DNA of 64,000 nt from positions 1-64,000 of the forward strand of contig JAAMPI010000029.1 of NCBI GenBank assembly GCA_013054445.1, given 5' to 3'. The position numbers and the translations under genes were made by a program. Position 1 is the first letter of the stretch. Each line of letters starts with the position of its first letter. Below the pieces are notes generated by a model. That model was given only the letters and a program-made list of their open reading frames with translations. It was not told the origin of the DNA and did not search any database. Below, one piece after another: positions 1 through 11,335 of this stretch. This stretch comes from Cudoniella acicularis (taxonomy: Eukaryota > Ascomycota > Leotiomycetes > Helotiales > Helotiaceae).

Positions 1-553
1 TTGCGTTTTAATTATACGATTACAGGGCAAAAGGAATCGCAAGAATAGCTTCAATTATGTCAGGATTGCCTTTGTAGGTGACTCTGGGGCAGTAATCAGG
101 TGCTATGGTGGAGAGACAAGTGGGGTGCTGGACGGTATCGCAATAGTGGCAAGAAAGTGGCAAAATAACATCTGAACCAGGGGAGGGATAGTAGTAAGGA
201 CCTACCTATTATAATTTGTAAGTATCTTTCCTGGTTCAAACCCGTTTCTCATAATCGGAAGAATCGAAAGAAGCAGCATGGGAGGGAAGCCGGCAATAGG
301 CTAAAACACCTCTCTTAGTCTGAGTGTTTCCTATTATGAGTGTGACCCCTGGGAATGCTTCTCGACAAAATTACATAACTTTCTCGATGAAAAATATAAC
401 CGTAAAACCCGACTGTGCCGAGACGACTAGAATATCTACATATTGTATTTTGCACACACAAGTCATGTCTATATTTATATTAAGCTCAGTACAAGAACTC
501 TTTCTTACTATTCATTTCACTTCAGCCGAGATTTTCTTTCCATAGCACGAAAT
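1..553. other. left-edge non-coding stretch
   Basis: No coding signal is visible on either strand. The short open frames here lack known motifs and overlap each other. It is the 3' flank of the beta-galactosidase gene that ends at 554 on the minus strand. Confidence 0.5.
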
Positions 554-3500
554 TCAGTAATACTGCGATCTATCTTTCCACCCGGGCCTCAAATACGAAG
601 AATCAAACGCAAGATCGAACGAAGACTCCACAGCCCCAAGAACAGTCCAGCTAACCGACACACTCGCACCACTCGATTCTTGAGCCCAGACACTGAGAGC
701 AATAGTGTTATCACCGTGATAGTTGAGGATTCCAGGGAAAACTACAGACAAAGTTATTATTAGTTTCCCACAAATTTCCGGACGAAGAAGAGGGGAGGAG
801 AGTACTAAGCACTTACCAGGAAAAACAACCTGATTCCCAATACGTGGGATATACTTCCCAAACTGATATCCATTCACATAAAACAGTGCTCTCAACGTCG
901 ACCCCGCAGGAGAGCTAAGCACAAACCCCAAACTAACATCCATACTCGTGGGAAGATCTAACGGCACCACTGTCCTATAAAACCTCGCGCCATCGGTACT
1001 CAATCCCTCCTGCGGGGTACTTTCTTCCCATCTACTGTCATCGAAACCAGGTAAATGCCACCCAAGACGCTCAGCGTGAAGACCGCCTTCATTGTATGTC
1101 CCTCTTATGGGATCGATATTCGCTTCTCCACCCGCATTACCTGCGATTTTCCAGGACGTGAATTTCCCGATTCCGCCGAGTAAGGTGGCGTTGTAGATGC
1201 CACGTGGGTTTGTAGCGCCGCTTGTTTCGTCATGACCCATGTTGTCTTGGATTATGAAGAGGACGTTGGTGGAGTTTGAGTTGAGGGTTGTGTTGGAAAA
1301 GGAGAGGTCAAGCGCTGCGTTGGTGATGGAGCTGGAGCCGAGCCAGGAACCGATGAGGATCCCGTTGAGGTAGGCGCTCCATCCGCTGTAGGATTGTTAG
1401 AATCAGAATTTTAAAATAGAAATTTGGAGATGCTCCTACCTGTTTACTCCTCCGATGACTGCTAGGTGGACGCCGGTAGCAGAACCTTCGAATCTGCCGC
1501 GGAAGAGAATGTTTCCTGTGTGATATCCTGCAATAGACCTACGTCAGTCTTACGGTGTGATGGGAGTTTATGAAACAGCTGACCATATTCATCTCCGTAT
1601 AGCACTGGATATATAGCAGGCGGAGTGGGATTGGTGGTGGTATTGAGGTTGGCAACTAATTCAAGTCAGGATTGATAAAGCATTAAAAGAATTACTGTTA
1701 CTGACTAGTCCATTTCGAATCATCGTAGCTAGCATCCCTCTCTGGTAGACCATCATTGATCTTCCAATTGTTCAGAGAAGGCAGTTGTGATTGTATGGAA
1801 TCGATGGAATGGCTGAGTGCTCCCAGCTGGCCTATCAGACTCCCGTAGTCTGTTTTCCGTACGCTCAAATCAACACCATTAAATGTGACATGTTGCACAG
1901 AGGACGGTGCGAAAATCTCGATTTCTATAGAACTAGACCAGTCCCCAGTGAGCTGAAGAGCGTTCTCGCTATTGACGGCACTTCGAACCAAGTACGGGCC
2001 TTGCACAATAACTGCCATAATTTAGTTAAGTCTATGGAGAGATCTTGCGAAAGCTTACCGGTGGAGTTTTCTGGAGTATACGGATCTGCTGAAAACGATG
2101 GCATCCAAGTGTAGTAAGCAGTAGACCTATCGACAAGAACGAATCGATAATGATTGTCGAATTCGATGACCGCAGACCCATTCAACTGTGTGTATGATAC
2201 AACCACACCTCCATTTACCTGTTTGAACGCAATTCCAGTGCATCCATCGCTTTTAAGGACTGATCCCTGACTCGAACCGGCGAGGAAAAATTCGCCGCTC
2301 TCGCCGGCTGGAAGCCAAAGGACAACGATTGGTAGGTTACCTTGGACAGAGACTGTCAATACCTCCGCAGTAGAGTAGACGATTTTCTGGGTTCCAATGC
2401 TGAAATCCGTAACGATAATTTTGGATTCACGACCATTAAGGACAATATCATTGGCATATTGGGGGATGATGAAAACGCCCTCAGATGTTGAGATATTGAG
2501 TTTGAAAGAGGTGAGATCCGTCGATGGTGAGGAGGTGTGGACAGTAACATAAAAGGCTCCATTGGTGTCTGGATTCCTGAGCTCTGTTGTGTAAATTTCT
2601 GGAGTTGAAGCGTAACCAGTATTGTTATTGATCCGGTCGACTTTTGTCAAGTCTCTTGCGATGCGGAGAAATTGGCCGAATAGTTTTGTTTCGTGGTATT
2701 TATCACTAATTATTCTGCTTTCGCCTGAATTGATTAGGTCAGTAAATGCTGCAAACTTTCGTGTTACAAGCTAGACTAACTTATTGGAGCACTGTAATCG
2801 TAACTTGTGCCTATCATAGGCATTGGCAATGAACCTATTTCCTTTAGTTAGACTTCTCACTGAGCCGGGGAGCTAAGACACACTTACCCCAGTTGGTTCC
2901 ACCAAAACTCATATAGATATTCATACCACTGACTTTTTGAGCCACATTATTCCTGTAGAAAACGTTGACCCAATCTGGCCCTGTTGTGTTTACACTTCTT
3001 CTTGTCAGTCTTGGACACTGGCACAAAGATTTCAAACTGACCATCCTCCGGCTGGTCCACCCCAAGGGTTGTAGCTCCCGCCCTGAAATTCTGCCAGAAA
3101 AGAAGGTTGTGTCGGTGATACTTCCTGGAAATTCGTATAATAAATATCATAAGTTGTGAACTCTGGAACATCTCCATTCGTTCCCGTGCATTCCGATAAA
3201 TCACAGCTCCAGCAAGACGGGTAGTGATCCACGGCATAGACATCCACATTTCCTCCTTGATTGCTGAAGTCCTTTGACCAAGATTTCGTGTTCATGTTTG
3301 GGTTGTTGTGAATTAGTGGAATATTTATTCCATTCGATCGAGCGCTCGCCTCCAAAAGTTCCATGTAAGAAATTGCAGGGTAATCGGGTGTCCTGGCTGC
3401 GACATTTGTCCATTGGTCGCCGTATTCATTTTCGATTTGGTAGATGAAAACATTGCCGCCATTTGTCACCTGATGCTTGGAGACTATCTGAGAGATCTCT

Positions 3501-4341
3501 GAGAAAAAAGGAGACCAGGCATTTGTGTATCGCGTGTCATTATTCCGAAGAGTTCCGTACGCACCGGTAGTGAGCCACTAGGAGACGAGGGAGTTAGTTT
3601 TTGCATCTCTAGGGAAGTCTCGGGATGAATTTCGCTGGATTAGGAAGGTTCCGGAAAGGGTTCAAGAAAAATGATGAAACAAGGTGAGATGGGGAAGTGT
3701 AAGAAGAAAGGCCTCATTAACTTACACCCGGAAATCCGCCAGCATTGGCTTCTGCGTTGACGTAAGGACCTGGACGGAACAATATGTATAGTCCCACCTC
3801 CTTGGCAATATCAAATAGTCCGGTGAAGTTGCGGGATCCAGACTCAAAGTCTAGAGATCCGTCCTTAGAACTGTGGTAGCCTATGACGGTCAGACGAGAG
3901 AATTGCTTGGCATCTTTGAGCTATGCACCCCAATTTGAATAAAAACTGACTGTGTTGAATCTTTTCATATCAGTGTTTGAAAATTCGAGGCAATAGCAAA
4001 GGACCTACCCAGCCGCCTTCACTTTTTGCAGGATGTCTCGCCATAGTTCTGGAACAGGGATTCGCCAGTAGTGCATCTAGATTCTTGTTAGAAAAGAACC
4101 TTGCGAGGGATTTTGTAGTTCCCACCTCACCGGACCAAATGAACAATCTCTGGCCATTGATTTTGAAACTATAGTGATCCCTTGAATTCGAGAGGTCAAA
4201 GACTGTAAATCTAACAACGCTTGGGAATCTTTACCATTCTACAACAGAGTTGTAACTATCGTCATGCAATGGCCATTGTTCCTGACCAAAAACATTCCAA
4301 CTCAGGAGGGACAGAAGAGATATCCAATTGAGCAGCTTCAT
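554..4341 (-). CDS. lacA: secreted beta-galactosidase, glycoside hydrolase family 35
   Basis: The protein hydrolyses terminal beta-D-galactosyl residues, probably from plant cell-wall galactans, outside the cell. The start at 4341 gives a signal peptide ([20 protein letters not shown]) followed by [14 protein letters not shown], the usual mature start of fungal GH35 enzymes. The gene has roughly ten short introns. Exons read on through [50 protein letters not shown], the acid/base motif [11 protein letters not shown] (Glu, near 3400), the nucleophile motif [13 protein letters not shown] (Glu, near 3090) and FGGTNWG. Downstream lie the beta-rich domains, with [15 protein letters not shown] and [15 protein letters not shown], ending SYLRPGW. 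An intron of about 75 nt near 748-824 (donor GTAAGT) happens to be open in frame but is removed by homology. No break was found. Family assignment is firm; exact exon edges were not all fixed. Confidence 0.93.
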
Positions 4342-5542
4342 ATTGAAGATTCCAGAAATTAAAAAGCTGAGAAAGTGACAGAGAAGCAGAAAGAAAATCC
4401 TCTATGTTTGCAGCCAAACATCTTATGTGGAATGCCAGGTGCCACTTTCATCATGACGGATAAAAGATTCGCGTGATTTGAAGCAGCTAAGGTAGCTGAT
4501 ATTATCCGCAAGATGGGGAAATAATTCAAGATCTCCGTAACAAGAACTTTGTAGGGAAGGATTTCGTGCAGATGTCTCGTCACTTCATGCTTCAAATTAG
4601 TCCGATCGAGCAAGCTCCAGCCAGTAATATAGAGCTTCGAAGAATTCGAAAGTACCAGCTGTTGCCCCGCTCCAAGAGGTTGCTAAAGGGTTGATCGGAC
4701 CGACTTATCGGGAGAGTATCGCCCGACAATCGTAATAATTTTTCCGTCGTCATTTGCGCGCCTATACAAATACAAGAGGAGATCGGAGGATGCGGAGGAA
4801 GAGAGAAAGCTCAAGAAAGGAAGCAATTTTGGAAGAACGCGACATCGACGCGTGAAATGCTCGGGTGATTGCGCTTAAACTGACAGTGGGGACCTGTACG
4901 CCGGGGCCCGGCACGAGCCGGCTCCGATGAAGAAGAGGGTGTTCTGCCTGAGACTTTCGGGTTTCGGACTTAATAAAAGGTAACACACGAGCCGTGGTAC
5001 ACACCACCACGCTCACCGTTCACACAACGTACTCGGCTAACATTAACTTTCTAAAGAGACGTTCAACTACATTCAGTTATTGAATTGTGAGCCGCTTTAC
5101 TTTAGAATATAGGCAACACATCAGCAACTGAGCAGCTTGAAATTAGCTGGAATGAATATTTTGGGGTCTTTCCCTTGGGCCGTAAGTCCTCTCTGGCATG
5201 ATTCATAAATATTTCCTTCTTTGATGTGAAGCGAGCAACTTCAAAAATAGCCGGATGGCTTGGGACAGCTCAATCTTTCATGGAAAAAAGGATATTATTA
5301 TGAGTTCCATCTTTAATGCGGCGATATTTTATTCTCCAGGACTGGTAACTTGTGAGAAAGTGTCACACCACATCAATCACCGCTAAAACACCCCGTGCTC
5401 GCAGTTGCTTGGAAATGTATTTCATGTACAGGACCTTTCAAAATCAGGTCGGATGGATATATACAAACCCTTTCCATAACGCCAAACAATGTACATTATC
5501 TCCCCTGTATATAAAAAACCATCGATCCTCCGGCATCAAGCA
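4342..5542. other. intergenic, upstream of beta-galactosidase
   Basis: About 1.2 kb between the start of the beta-galactosidase gene and the 3' end of the next minus-strand gene. It should contain the beta-galactosidase promoter. Frames of about 85 codons occur near 4359-4613 and 4762-5016 but have no recognisable domain, and I do not call them genes. Confidence 0.5.
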
Positions 5543-6468
5543 TCAAGGCAACTCAGTCGGCGGAGCTTCTGGAATTCGAAATTTTGTATCTTTTGCTTCA
5601 CCTTGCGGAGCAAAAGCACCGTACAGTTCCGAACGTTGTGGTTGTGTGTAGATCTCATGTGGTACTTCCTCTGCTACACCCTGCTGGGGTACCACGGCGT
5701 ATCCTGGCGAAGGTGAGATCTCGTCCTTGCTTCCTCCCGCTTTCACTTTAGCCATCCTCCTACGGAAGAACAAGTATCCCAGAATACCAGCAATCACTGC
5801 GACGCCTCCAATCCCGAGACCAACTCCGAGACCAACTTGAGCACTCGAACTGAGCCCCGATTGCGCTGCCTGAGAAGTTTGGGCTGGAGAGGTCGCGGTC
5901 GTGGCGGCCGCAGCTGTTGGAGTCGTAGATGAGGAGGAGGTCGTCGAGGTTGAAAGAGTAGACGAATAAGTGCTACTGGAAGACGATGAGGTTATTCGCT
6001 GGCCGTATTGGTTAACGGTAGAGTTGGTGATGTTAAAATAGACACTCTGCGCAACGAATGAAGTTTGACCTGAGGGAAAGAGCATCAAGTTGAATTGGTT
6101 GTCGAACAACAGGTCAAACTTTGCGCCTCCATCGCTGCCATCGATAGTGACTTCCCAAGTAAATGTGCCCCGAGTGAGAGATTCTGAAGTGCGTTAGCTA
6201 GGTCATTTGGTCGCTGTCAGCTTCACCTACGAGAATTCGGCAGATAGTCTATCTCTGTTGCAGGTGAGTTTAGTTGATTAATCACCAAGGTGACTGGACT
6301 GGAGGTCGTATTCCAGGCGATATTTATAAGGTCGCCAACGTTGTAGACGGTGTTTTTGCTTGCACTCTGGCCGCCATTGCCGTAGTCTGGGGGAGAAATG
6401 AAGGCGTTGTTTGCGTGAGTGAGAGCAGAGTAGGCAAGCGACAGAAGTAAAATAGAGAAGCGTGCCAT
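5543..6468 (-). CDS. single-pass mucin-like cell-surface protein
   Basis: Two exons, 6231-6468 and 5543-6183, are joined by a 47-nt intron and encode 292 aa. The start at 6468 gives a signal peptide (MARFSILLLSLAYSALTHA) and a short extracellular domain with NTT and NITN glycosylation sites. A Ser/Thr/Ala-rich stalk of about 50 residues follows, then a Gly-rich membrane span (VGLGVGLGIGGVAVIAGILG) with a basic stop-transfer FFRRRMAKVK and a cytoplasmic tail of about 65 residues ending in PPTELP. This layout is common in ascomycete wall-stress sensor-like or cell-surface proteins. I see no WSC cysteine pattern, so a sensor role is only a guess. An upstream in-frame ATG at 6621 is less likely because it would bury the signal peptide. 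Confidence 0.8.
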
Positions 6469-7080
6469 CTTGACACAATCAGCGATAGTAACAAAGGAGA
6501 ATGGAAATCGAGACTGGGTTGTATTCCGAACTTCTCTTCGAGACGAGACGGAGAGAACGGATCTAGCAGAGGTTTTCCCTAAACATGGGGGCTTTGGGTG
6601 GCTTGAAGGGCCCACACTCACCTTTCAGCAGGCACACGGCACATTTATTTTAGGTTGGCACGAATGCGCCGCACCCTGTGCCTCTGCGCTGCCTTTGAAG
6701 CAGGCTTGTTGTTTGAGATTGACGTTTGGGGGTCGATGAGAGCCAATAAGAAACTTTTAAAGCGATCTAAAGTGACTGAAGCGACTGAATCTCACGTAAA
6801 GGATGAGGGAAAGCCACCACCATCTAGTGATTCAGCGGCAGCGCCCCTATCTCCCCTAGCCAACTTTATTAGGGCAGTTCCAAGACTTGGCGCGTAGAAA
6901 ACAGCCTCAATGTAGCAATAGCTTTGCCGCTTTTCATTGGAAGATGGGTACGAGCGGTGCGGCCCTGCCACTCAGGCCGGTCTGCAGCAAACATGTGCTT
7001 CTCTCAGCCTCCTTGTTATGGTTGAAGCTTCGCTTTTTTTAATCCCAACACCATCTGCATCGACATCATCGTCCCACGGC

Positions 7081-7112
7081 ATATTCTCATATTCTCATAT
7101 TCTCATATTCTC
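7081..7112. repeat. 8-bp tandem repeat, four copies
   Basis: The unit ATATTCTC is present four times in perfect register, about 100 bp upstream of the glycosyltransferase start. It lies in the probable 5' untranslated or promoter region. Confidence 0.9.
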
Positions 7113-7208
7113 ATCGAGGCCCTTTCCGCCTTCATTGCCTGATCCCCATCACAGTTGAGGGCGCAACAATTCAACAGCATACCGTCAGCAAAACCCCAGC
7201 CCAAGACG

Positions 7209-8600
7209 ATGCGGCGGTCGTCTCGATTGTCTGTAACCTGGCTGCGGTTCTCTGTTTTTGGAATACTTCTTGTTCTAGGATATCTCATCACATCCCGACC
7301 CGACCGGACGAGGGTACAGCCCGACTTTCCGAGTTATTCCACCGACTCGAACGCATGCATCAACTCTCCTTTGGCAGGAAATGTCGTGGTTTCTGTCAAG
7401 ACCGGTGCCTCGGAAGCAACGGAAAGATTACCCGCGCAGATGCAAACTACTCTACGATGTGCCAAAAATGTCGTCTTCTTTTCTGATCTCGAGCAAGATG
7501 TTAAGCAATACCACTTGCACGACTCCTTGGACACCATATCCACCTCCGTGATTGACAACAATCCCGATTTCGTCTTCTACCGCAAACAGGCCGAACTCTG
7601 GAAAAGTGAGCAGGACATCAGCTCCCTAAAAGGATTCAAACATCCTGAATCTCACAAGGAGCTTGCGGCATGGACCCTGGATAAGTATAAGAATGTGCAC
7701 ATTTTGGAGAAGACCTGGGCCCTAAAGCCAAACATGGACTGGTACATTTTTATCGACGCAGATACTTATATTTTCTGGTCGAATATGCTGATGTGGTTGG
7801 AGACTATGGACCCCATGAAAAAGTCATACTTTGGCTCTGAAGTCAATATAGACAACACACGATTCGCACATGGCGGGACAGGTATCATTATTTCTAAGGC
7901 TACTATGTACGAGCTTGCCGTCACCCACAACGGAACTGCTGAACGCTGGGATCCCAAGATCCATGAAAAATGCTGCGGTGATCTTGTGCTTGGGCTTGCG
8001 TTGAAGGAGTTTGGAACCGAACTGCAAGATGTTTGGCCGCTGATGAGCGGAGAAACACAGACATCGATGCCTTTTGGCCCAGGTACCCCCGAGTATTGGT
8101 GTCGCCCTGCTTTGTCACTGCATCATCTCAGTCCAACTGATATGAAGGATCTCGACGAGTTTGAGCGGGGCAGGCCCAACAGTTCGGTGCGTAATTTTCT
8201 TTTGCAGATTGGGGCCTAGTTGAGCTTACGTTTATTCTAGGATATCTTGAATCATGTCGAGCTGTTTAAGAGCATTGCAGTGAGTTCACTTAAACCGTAC
8301 CGGGATAATTGGGACAATTTGGCATCCGAACCAGGAGAATTTGGAAAGACAGGTGGTGTGGCTTTGGACAAGGCGTCATTCGAAGAATGCACTCGGGCAT
8401 GTGAGGCTGACGAAAAATGCTTTCAATATACACACCATGGGAACACATGTTATATCGGGATGAGCGTTCGAGTTGGACATAAGAAGGATGCTGACGAAAA
8501 AGGAATCTGGAAGAGTGGCTGGAATCAGACCAGGCTCACTGAATGGATCTCAAAACAACCCAGCTGCGACCACATCAAGTTTCCAGAGCAGGGCGCTTGA
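7209..8600 (+). CDS. type II membrane glycosyltransferase, fringe/GT31-like, with PAN/apple-like C-terminus
   Basis: Exons 7209-8186 and 8241-8600 (54-nt intron, phase 0) encode 445 aa. The start at 7209 (MRRSSRLSVTWLRF) puts a basic cytoplasmic tail directly before a signal anchor (FSVFGILLVLGYLI), as in Golgi transferases. An in-frame ATG 18 codons upstream is possible. The catalytic part has a DxD-type metal/nucleotide-sugar site (FIDADTYIFW, residue about 183) and the fringe-like segments FAHGGTGIIISKA and EKCCGDLVLG. Exon 2 carries a Cys-rich stretch (FEECTRACEADEKCFQY, then NTCYIGMSVRVG) resembling a PAN/apple module, a combination common in fungal GT31-like proteins. The donor and acceptor sugars cannot be read from the sequence. 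Confidence 0.85.
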
Positions 8601-9772
8601 GAAAGAAATCCTCTATAGTACGCTGAAAGCGTTTAATTTTAGGAAGTGGCGACATCAAACTGCGCCACGCATCAGTTGAAGGAAAAGCCGCTCGAGTAGC
8701 TTGCTTCTGTTGTGTTTGGAATCAATCCAATCAATACACTACGGTGGATATCGACATCGCGAAATCTTCCTTGGATTATCTAAGCTATGGAAATGCTCCA
8801 GGTATATCCACCGACTTCAGAGACATTAGAAATGCCAACAAGCGACTATAAGTGGTCCGAAACTAGCAAAAGGACTCGGGGTTGGTAAAATAGCAGTAGC
8901 AGTTAGAGCGTCTGAACCAAGGGGGTGTTGAAGATCTGACAATGACCTCAACTGAGAAAGAAATCATACAGTTCCTCTGAATATCAAATGGCAAAATTCG
9001 AGGCCTGTATTGTACTATTCATAGCACTGTACTTATTACAAGAGACCCAGATGCTGCTGACAATCATCGTCTAACGTATGGCTGAATTTGAAGCCAACCC
9101 AACCTTTTCTTTTTCTGTTTTCTACAGGACTCGGACAGCACAGGACCCCGAAATGCAGTGAAAGAGCGCGGTGTAACCTGAAAGCTGGAACCCCGCCAAA
9201 GCGCAACCCCTCTTTGAGGCGTTTGCAGAGAAAGATTACTGATCATAGCTATCCAATAACTTTTACCAGTTCAAAACCGAATCTCGATTGCGTCCTTATT
9301 CTCGATCTTCACGCGCGCCTCGACCCCGCAGTAAACGCGAAAATTCCACGATATCAGCTGCTTTGGCTTTCAGATATTGGGAGGCCCCCAGGCAACAATG
9401 CCCAAAAACAAAGCTATGCTGTTCAATGGTGAGTTTTGCTGGCTATGGTTGGTCAATGACTTGACGCCTCTGGGCTTCTCCCTGACATAATTACGTCTTA
9501 AGCAATGCCGTTTACTCGACCACGAAGGAAAGAAGCATAATGTGATGCATGATTTATGTGCATTGGATCACACATGAGTCACTTTTTGAAGATCGCTGAA
9601 GGAATTCAATGTCTTGATATCTTTCAGCCTTGAAATTGGGCTGTCTATAAATTGAACTCTCCTCGCAGCTCAACCAACCCAAGCGATTCACTACCCGCAA
9701 ACCAGCACTCATTCAACAACAAGCTTTACTCAAAACAAAATCTCACAATCCACTCCCAAAACATCGATAACC
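8601..9772. other. intergenic
   Basis: About 1.2 kb with no supported gene. A frame at 9088-9432 lacks any recognisable domain. The last 150 bp should hold the promoter and leader of the VOC-fold gene, since it becomes CA-rich just before its start at 9773. Confidence 0.5.
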
Positions 9773-10314
9773 ATGGCCACCCAATCCGACACTTCTTCTG
9801 TACAATCTCGCTCCCCTCCCATGATCCCCTTCATACACACTAACAGAGCCTACCTAGAGCGGCCCAAACATCTGGCTCGAAATCCCCGCCACCGACCTCA
9901 CCCGAGTCCAAAAATTCTACTCCACCATCTTCGGCTGGAGCTTCAAGCCCGTGCCAATGCCAAACAACCAGGAAGAATACATCACCTTTAACAAAGGCAC
10001 CTTGACCGGCGGCTTTATCAAAGTTTCTCCAGAGAATTTTCTTTCTCCTGCTGCGCATCCGGATAATGCTGAAAAGGAAAGGGTGGCGGTGAGGGTTACG
10101 CTCACGGTGGATAGTTTGGATGAGACTTTGAAGCGTGTTGTGGAGGCTGGTGGGGGTGTTTATTTGTGAGTTTTTAATTGGTTTGGTTTTGGATATGAAC
10201 GGGAGCTGACTGGGGTAAAACAGGCCTAAGAGGGAAATTCCTAATGATATGGGATTCGTAGCGTTTTTTACGGACTCAGAGAGAAATGTTATGGGTTTGT
10301 GGTCGATGAAGTAG
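9773..10314 (+). CDS. VOC superfamily (glyoxalase/bleomycin-resistance fold) protein
   Basis: Three exons, 9773-9799, 9858-10165 and 10224-10314, encode 141 aa. The first exon has only nine codons. Its intron (GTACAA donor, CACTAAC branch, CCTAG acceptor) is required to connect the ATG to the conserved frame. After splicing the protein reads SGPNIWLEIPATDLTRVQKF, then FGWSFKPV and YITFNKGTLTGGFIKVS, then VTLTVDSLDETLKRVVEAGG, and ends with MGFVAFFTDSERNVMGLWS. This is a single beta-alpha-beta-beta-beta repeat pair typical of small VOC proteins with a terminal Gly-Leu-Trp element. Members bind metals and act on glyoxal-type or aromatic substrates, or only bind ligands; the substrate here is unknown. 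Confidence 0.85.
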
Positions 10315-11335
10315 GGTTTTTTTGAGATCATGCTTTGGGTCTTGGGGATAACTGGTTGATATTGGGTTTGCTAGGCTTTCTTTGGGCGAGACAGGCATTT
10401 TGCCTCTCTCGCCTGCGTGAAAAGGGGTTTGTGCGATGCATCTTTTTTTCTCTGAGGAATTAGGTATACAGTCAAACAATGCCGTGTTCTGTTGTTGATT
10501 CAATCGGATGTTCTTGGACACGCAATTGATTATCGGGCGAATGTTTCTTGCTAATTCTTGATGTTGAAATAGCCATCCTTCTACAACAAGATTAGAAAAT
10601 GGATTTAATAAAATACTGTAATAGTCGGTCACGGGATACTCTAGAGGAAATCCCACGTGATGTTTTCCAACCACCTCGACATGACTCCATCCTCGACCGA
10701 CCTTCTTCTGCACCCGAAACACGTCGCTGTTACAATAGCTCAAGAGCACCAATCCCAGAATCGTAAAAAGTTGGAAAAACGCCCTCCCATCTAGCCCTAT
10801 GAGGTCGACGCGATTGTGCCACCTACGCCTAACTTTGCTGGGCCGAGTTGTGGGCTGCATTACGGTTGGTCCAACCTCTTGTGCTCCTCACCATGCCGAT
10901 GCGCGATAATCCTCGCAATCACGCTGCAGTGTCACAATGGTTCTGGGGCATCGAAATACAGTTCTCCTCCGCTCGATACATGACTCCCACGTTTATCTGC
11001 CTTTCAAGAGACGATACACAAGACTTGGAATGAGACGACATGCGTGTGGCCGCTTGGTCGAGGTCGACTTGCCCTGCAGGCACACAGCAAGGCAACTAGT
11101 TCGCAAAAGCTTTTCTACAGCCTTGCTCATTTATTCGCCCCTCATCGCAAAAACGGCATGCAAAAAGTTATCTGCTTTGCCCTGCATAATAGTTTCATCC
11201 AAAATGCCTTCTTCCAATGATCTTTCACGCCTTGATTGGCAGCTCGAGTTCGTACCCAACCTTCAAATGTCCCCAAGTCCAGCGGCTTGAGCCTCAAATC
11301 ACGACCTTACACATTTCATTGCATTTGTTGTATCA
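10315..11335. other. intergenic, upstream of RBR ligase
   Basis: About 1 kb. A minus-strand frame of 194 codons (10276-10860) overlaps the 3' end of the VOC gene and looks like chance. Frames on the plus strand at 10848-11290 have no motif. The RBR gene promoter should lie in the right half. Confidence 0.45.

Noticed and set aside
748..824. In-frame read-through of a beta-galactosidase intron as coding
   Set aside because: The segment has GTAAGT and TAG borders, and removing it restores the conserved [16 protein letters not shown].
10276..10860. Minus-strand open frame of 194 codons
   Set aside because: It overlaps the last exon of the well-supported VOC gene and has no domain, and its composition looks like a chance frame.
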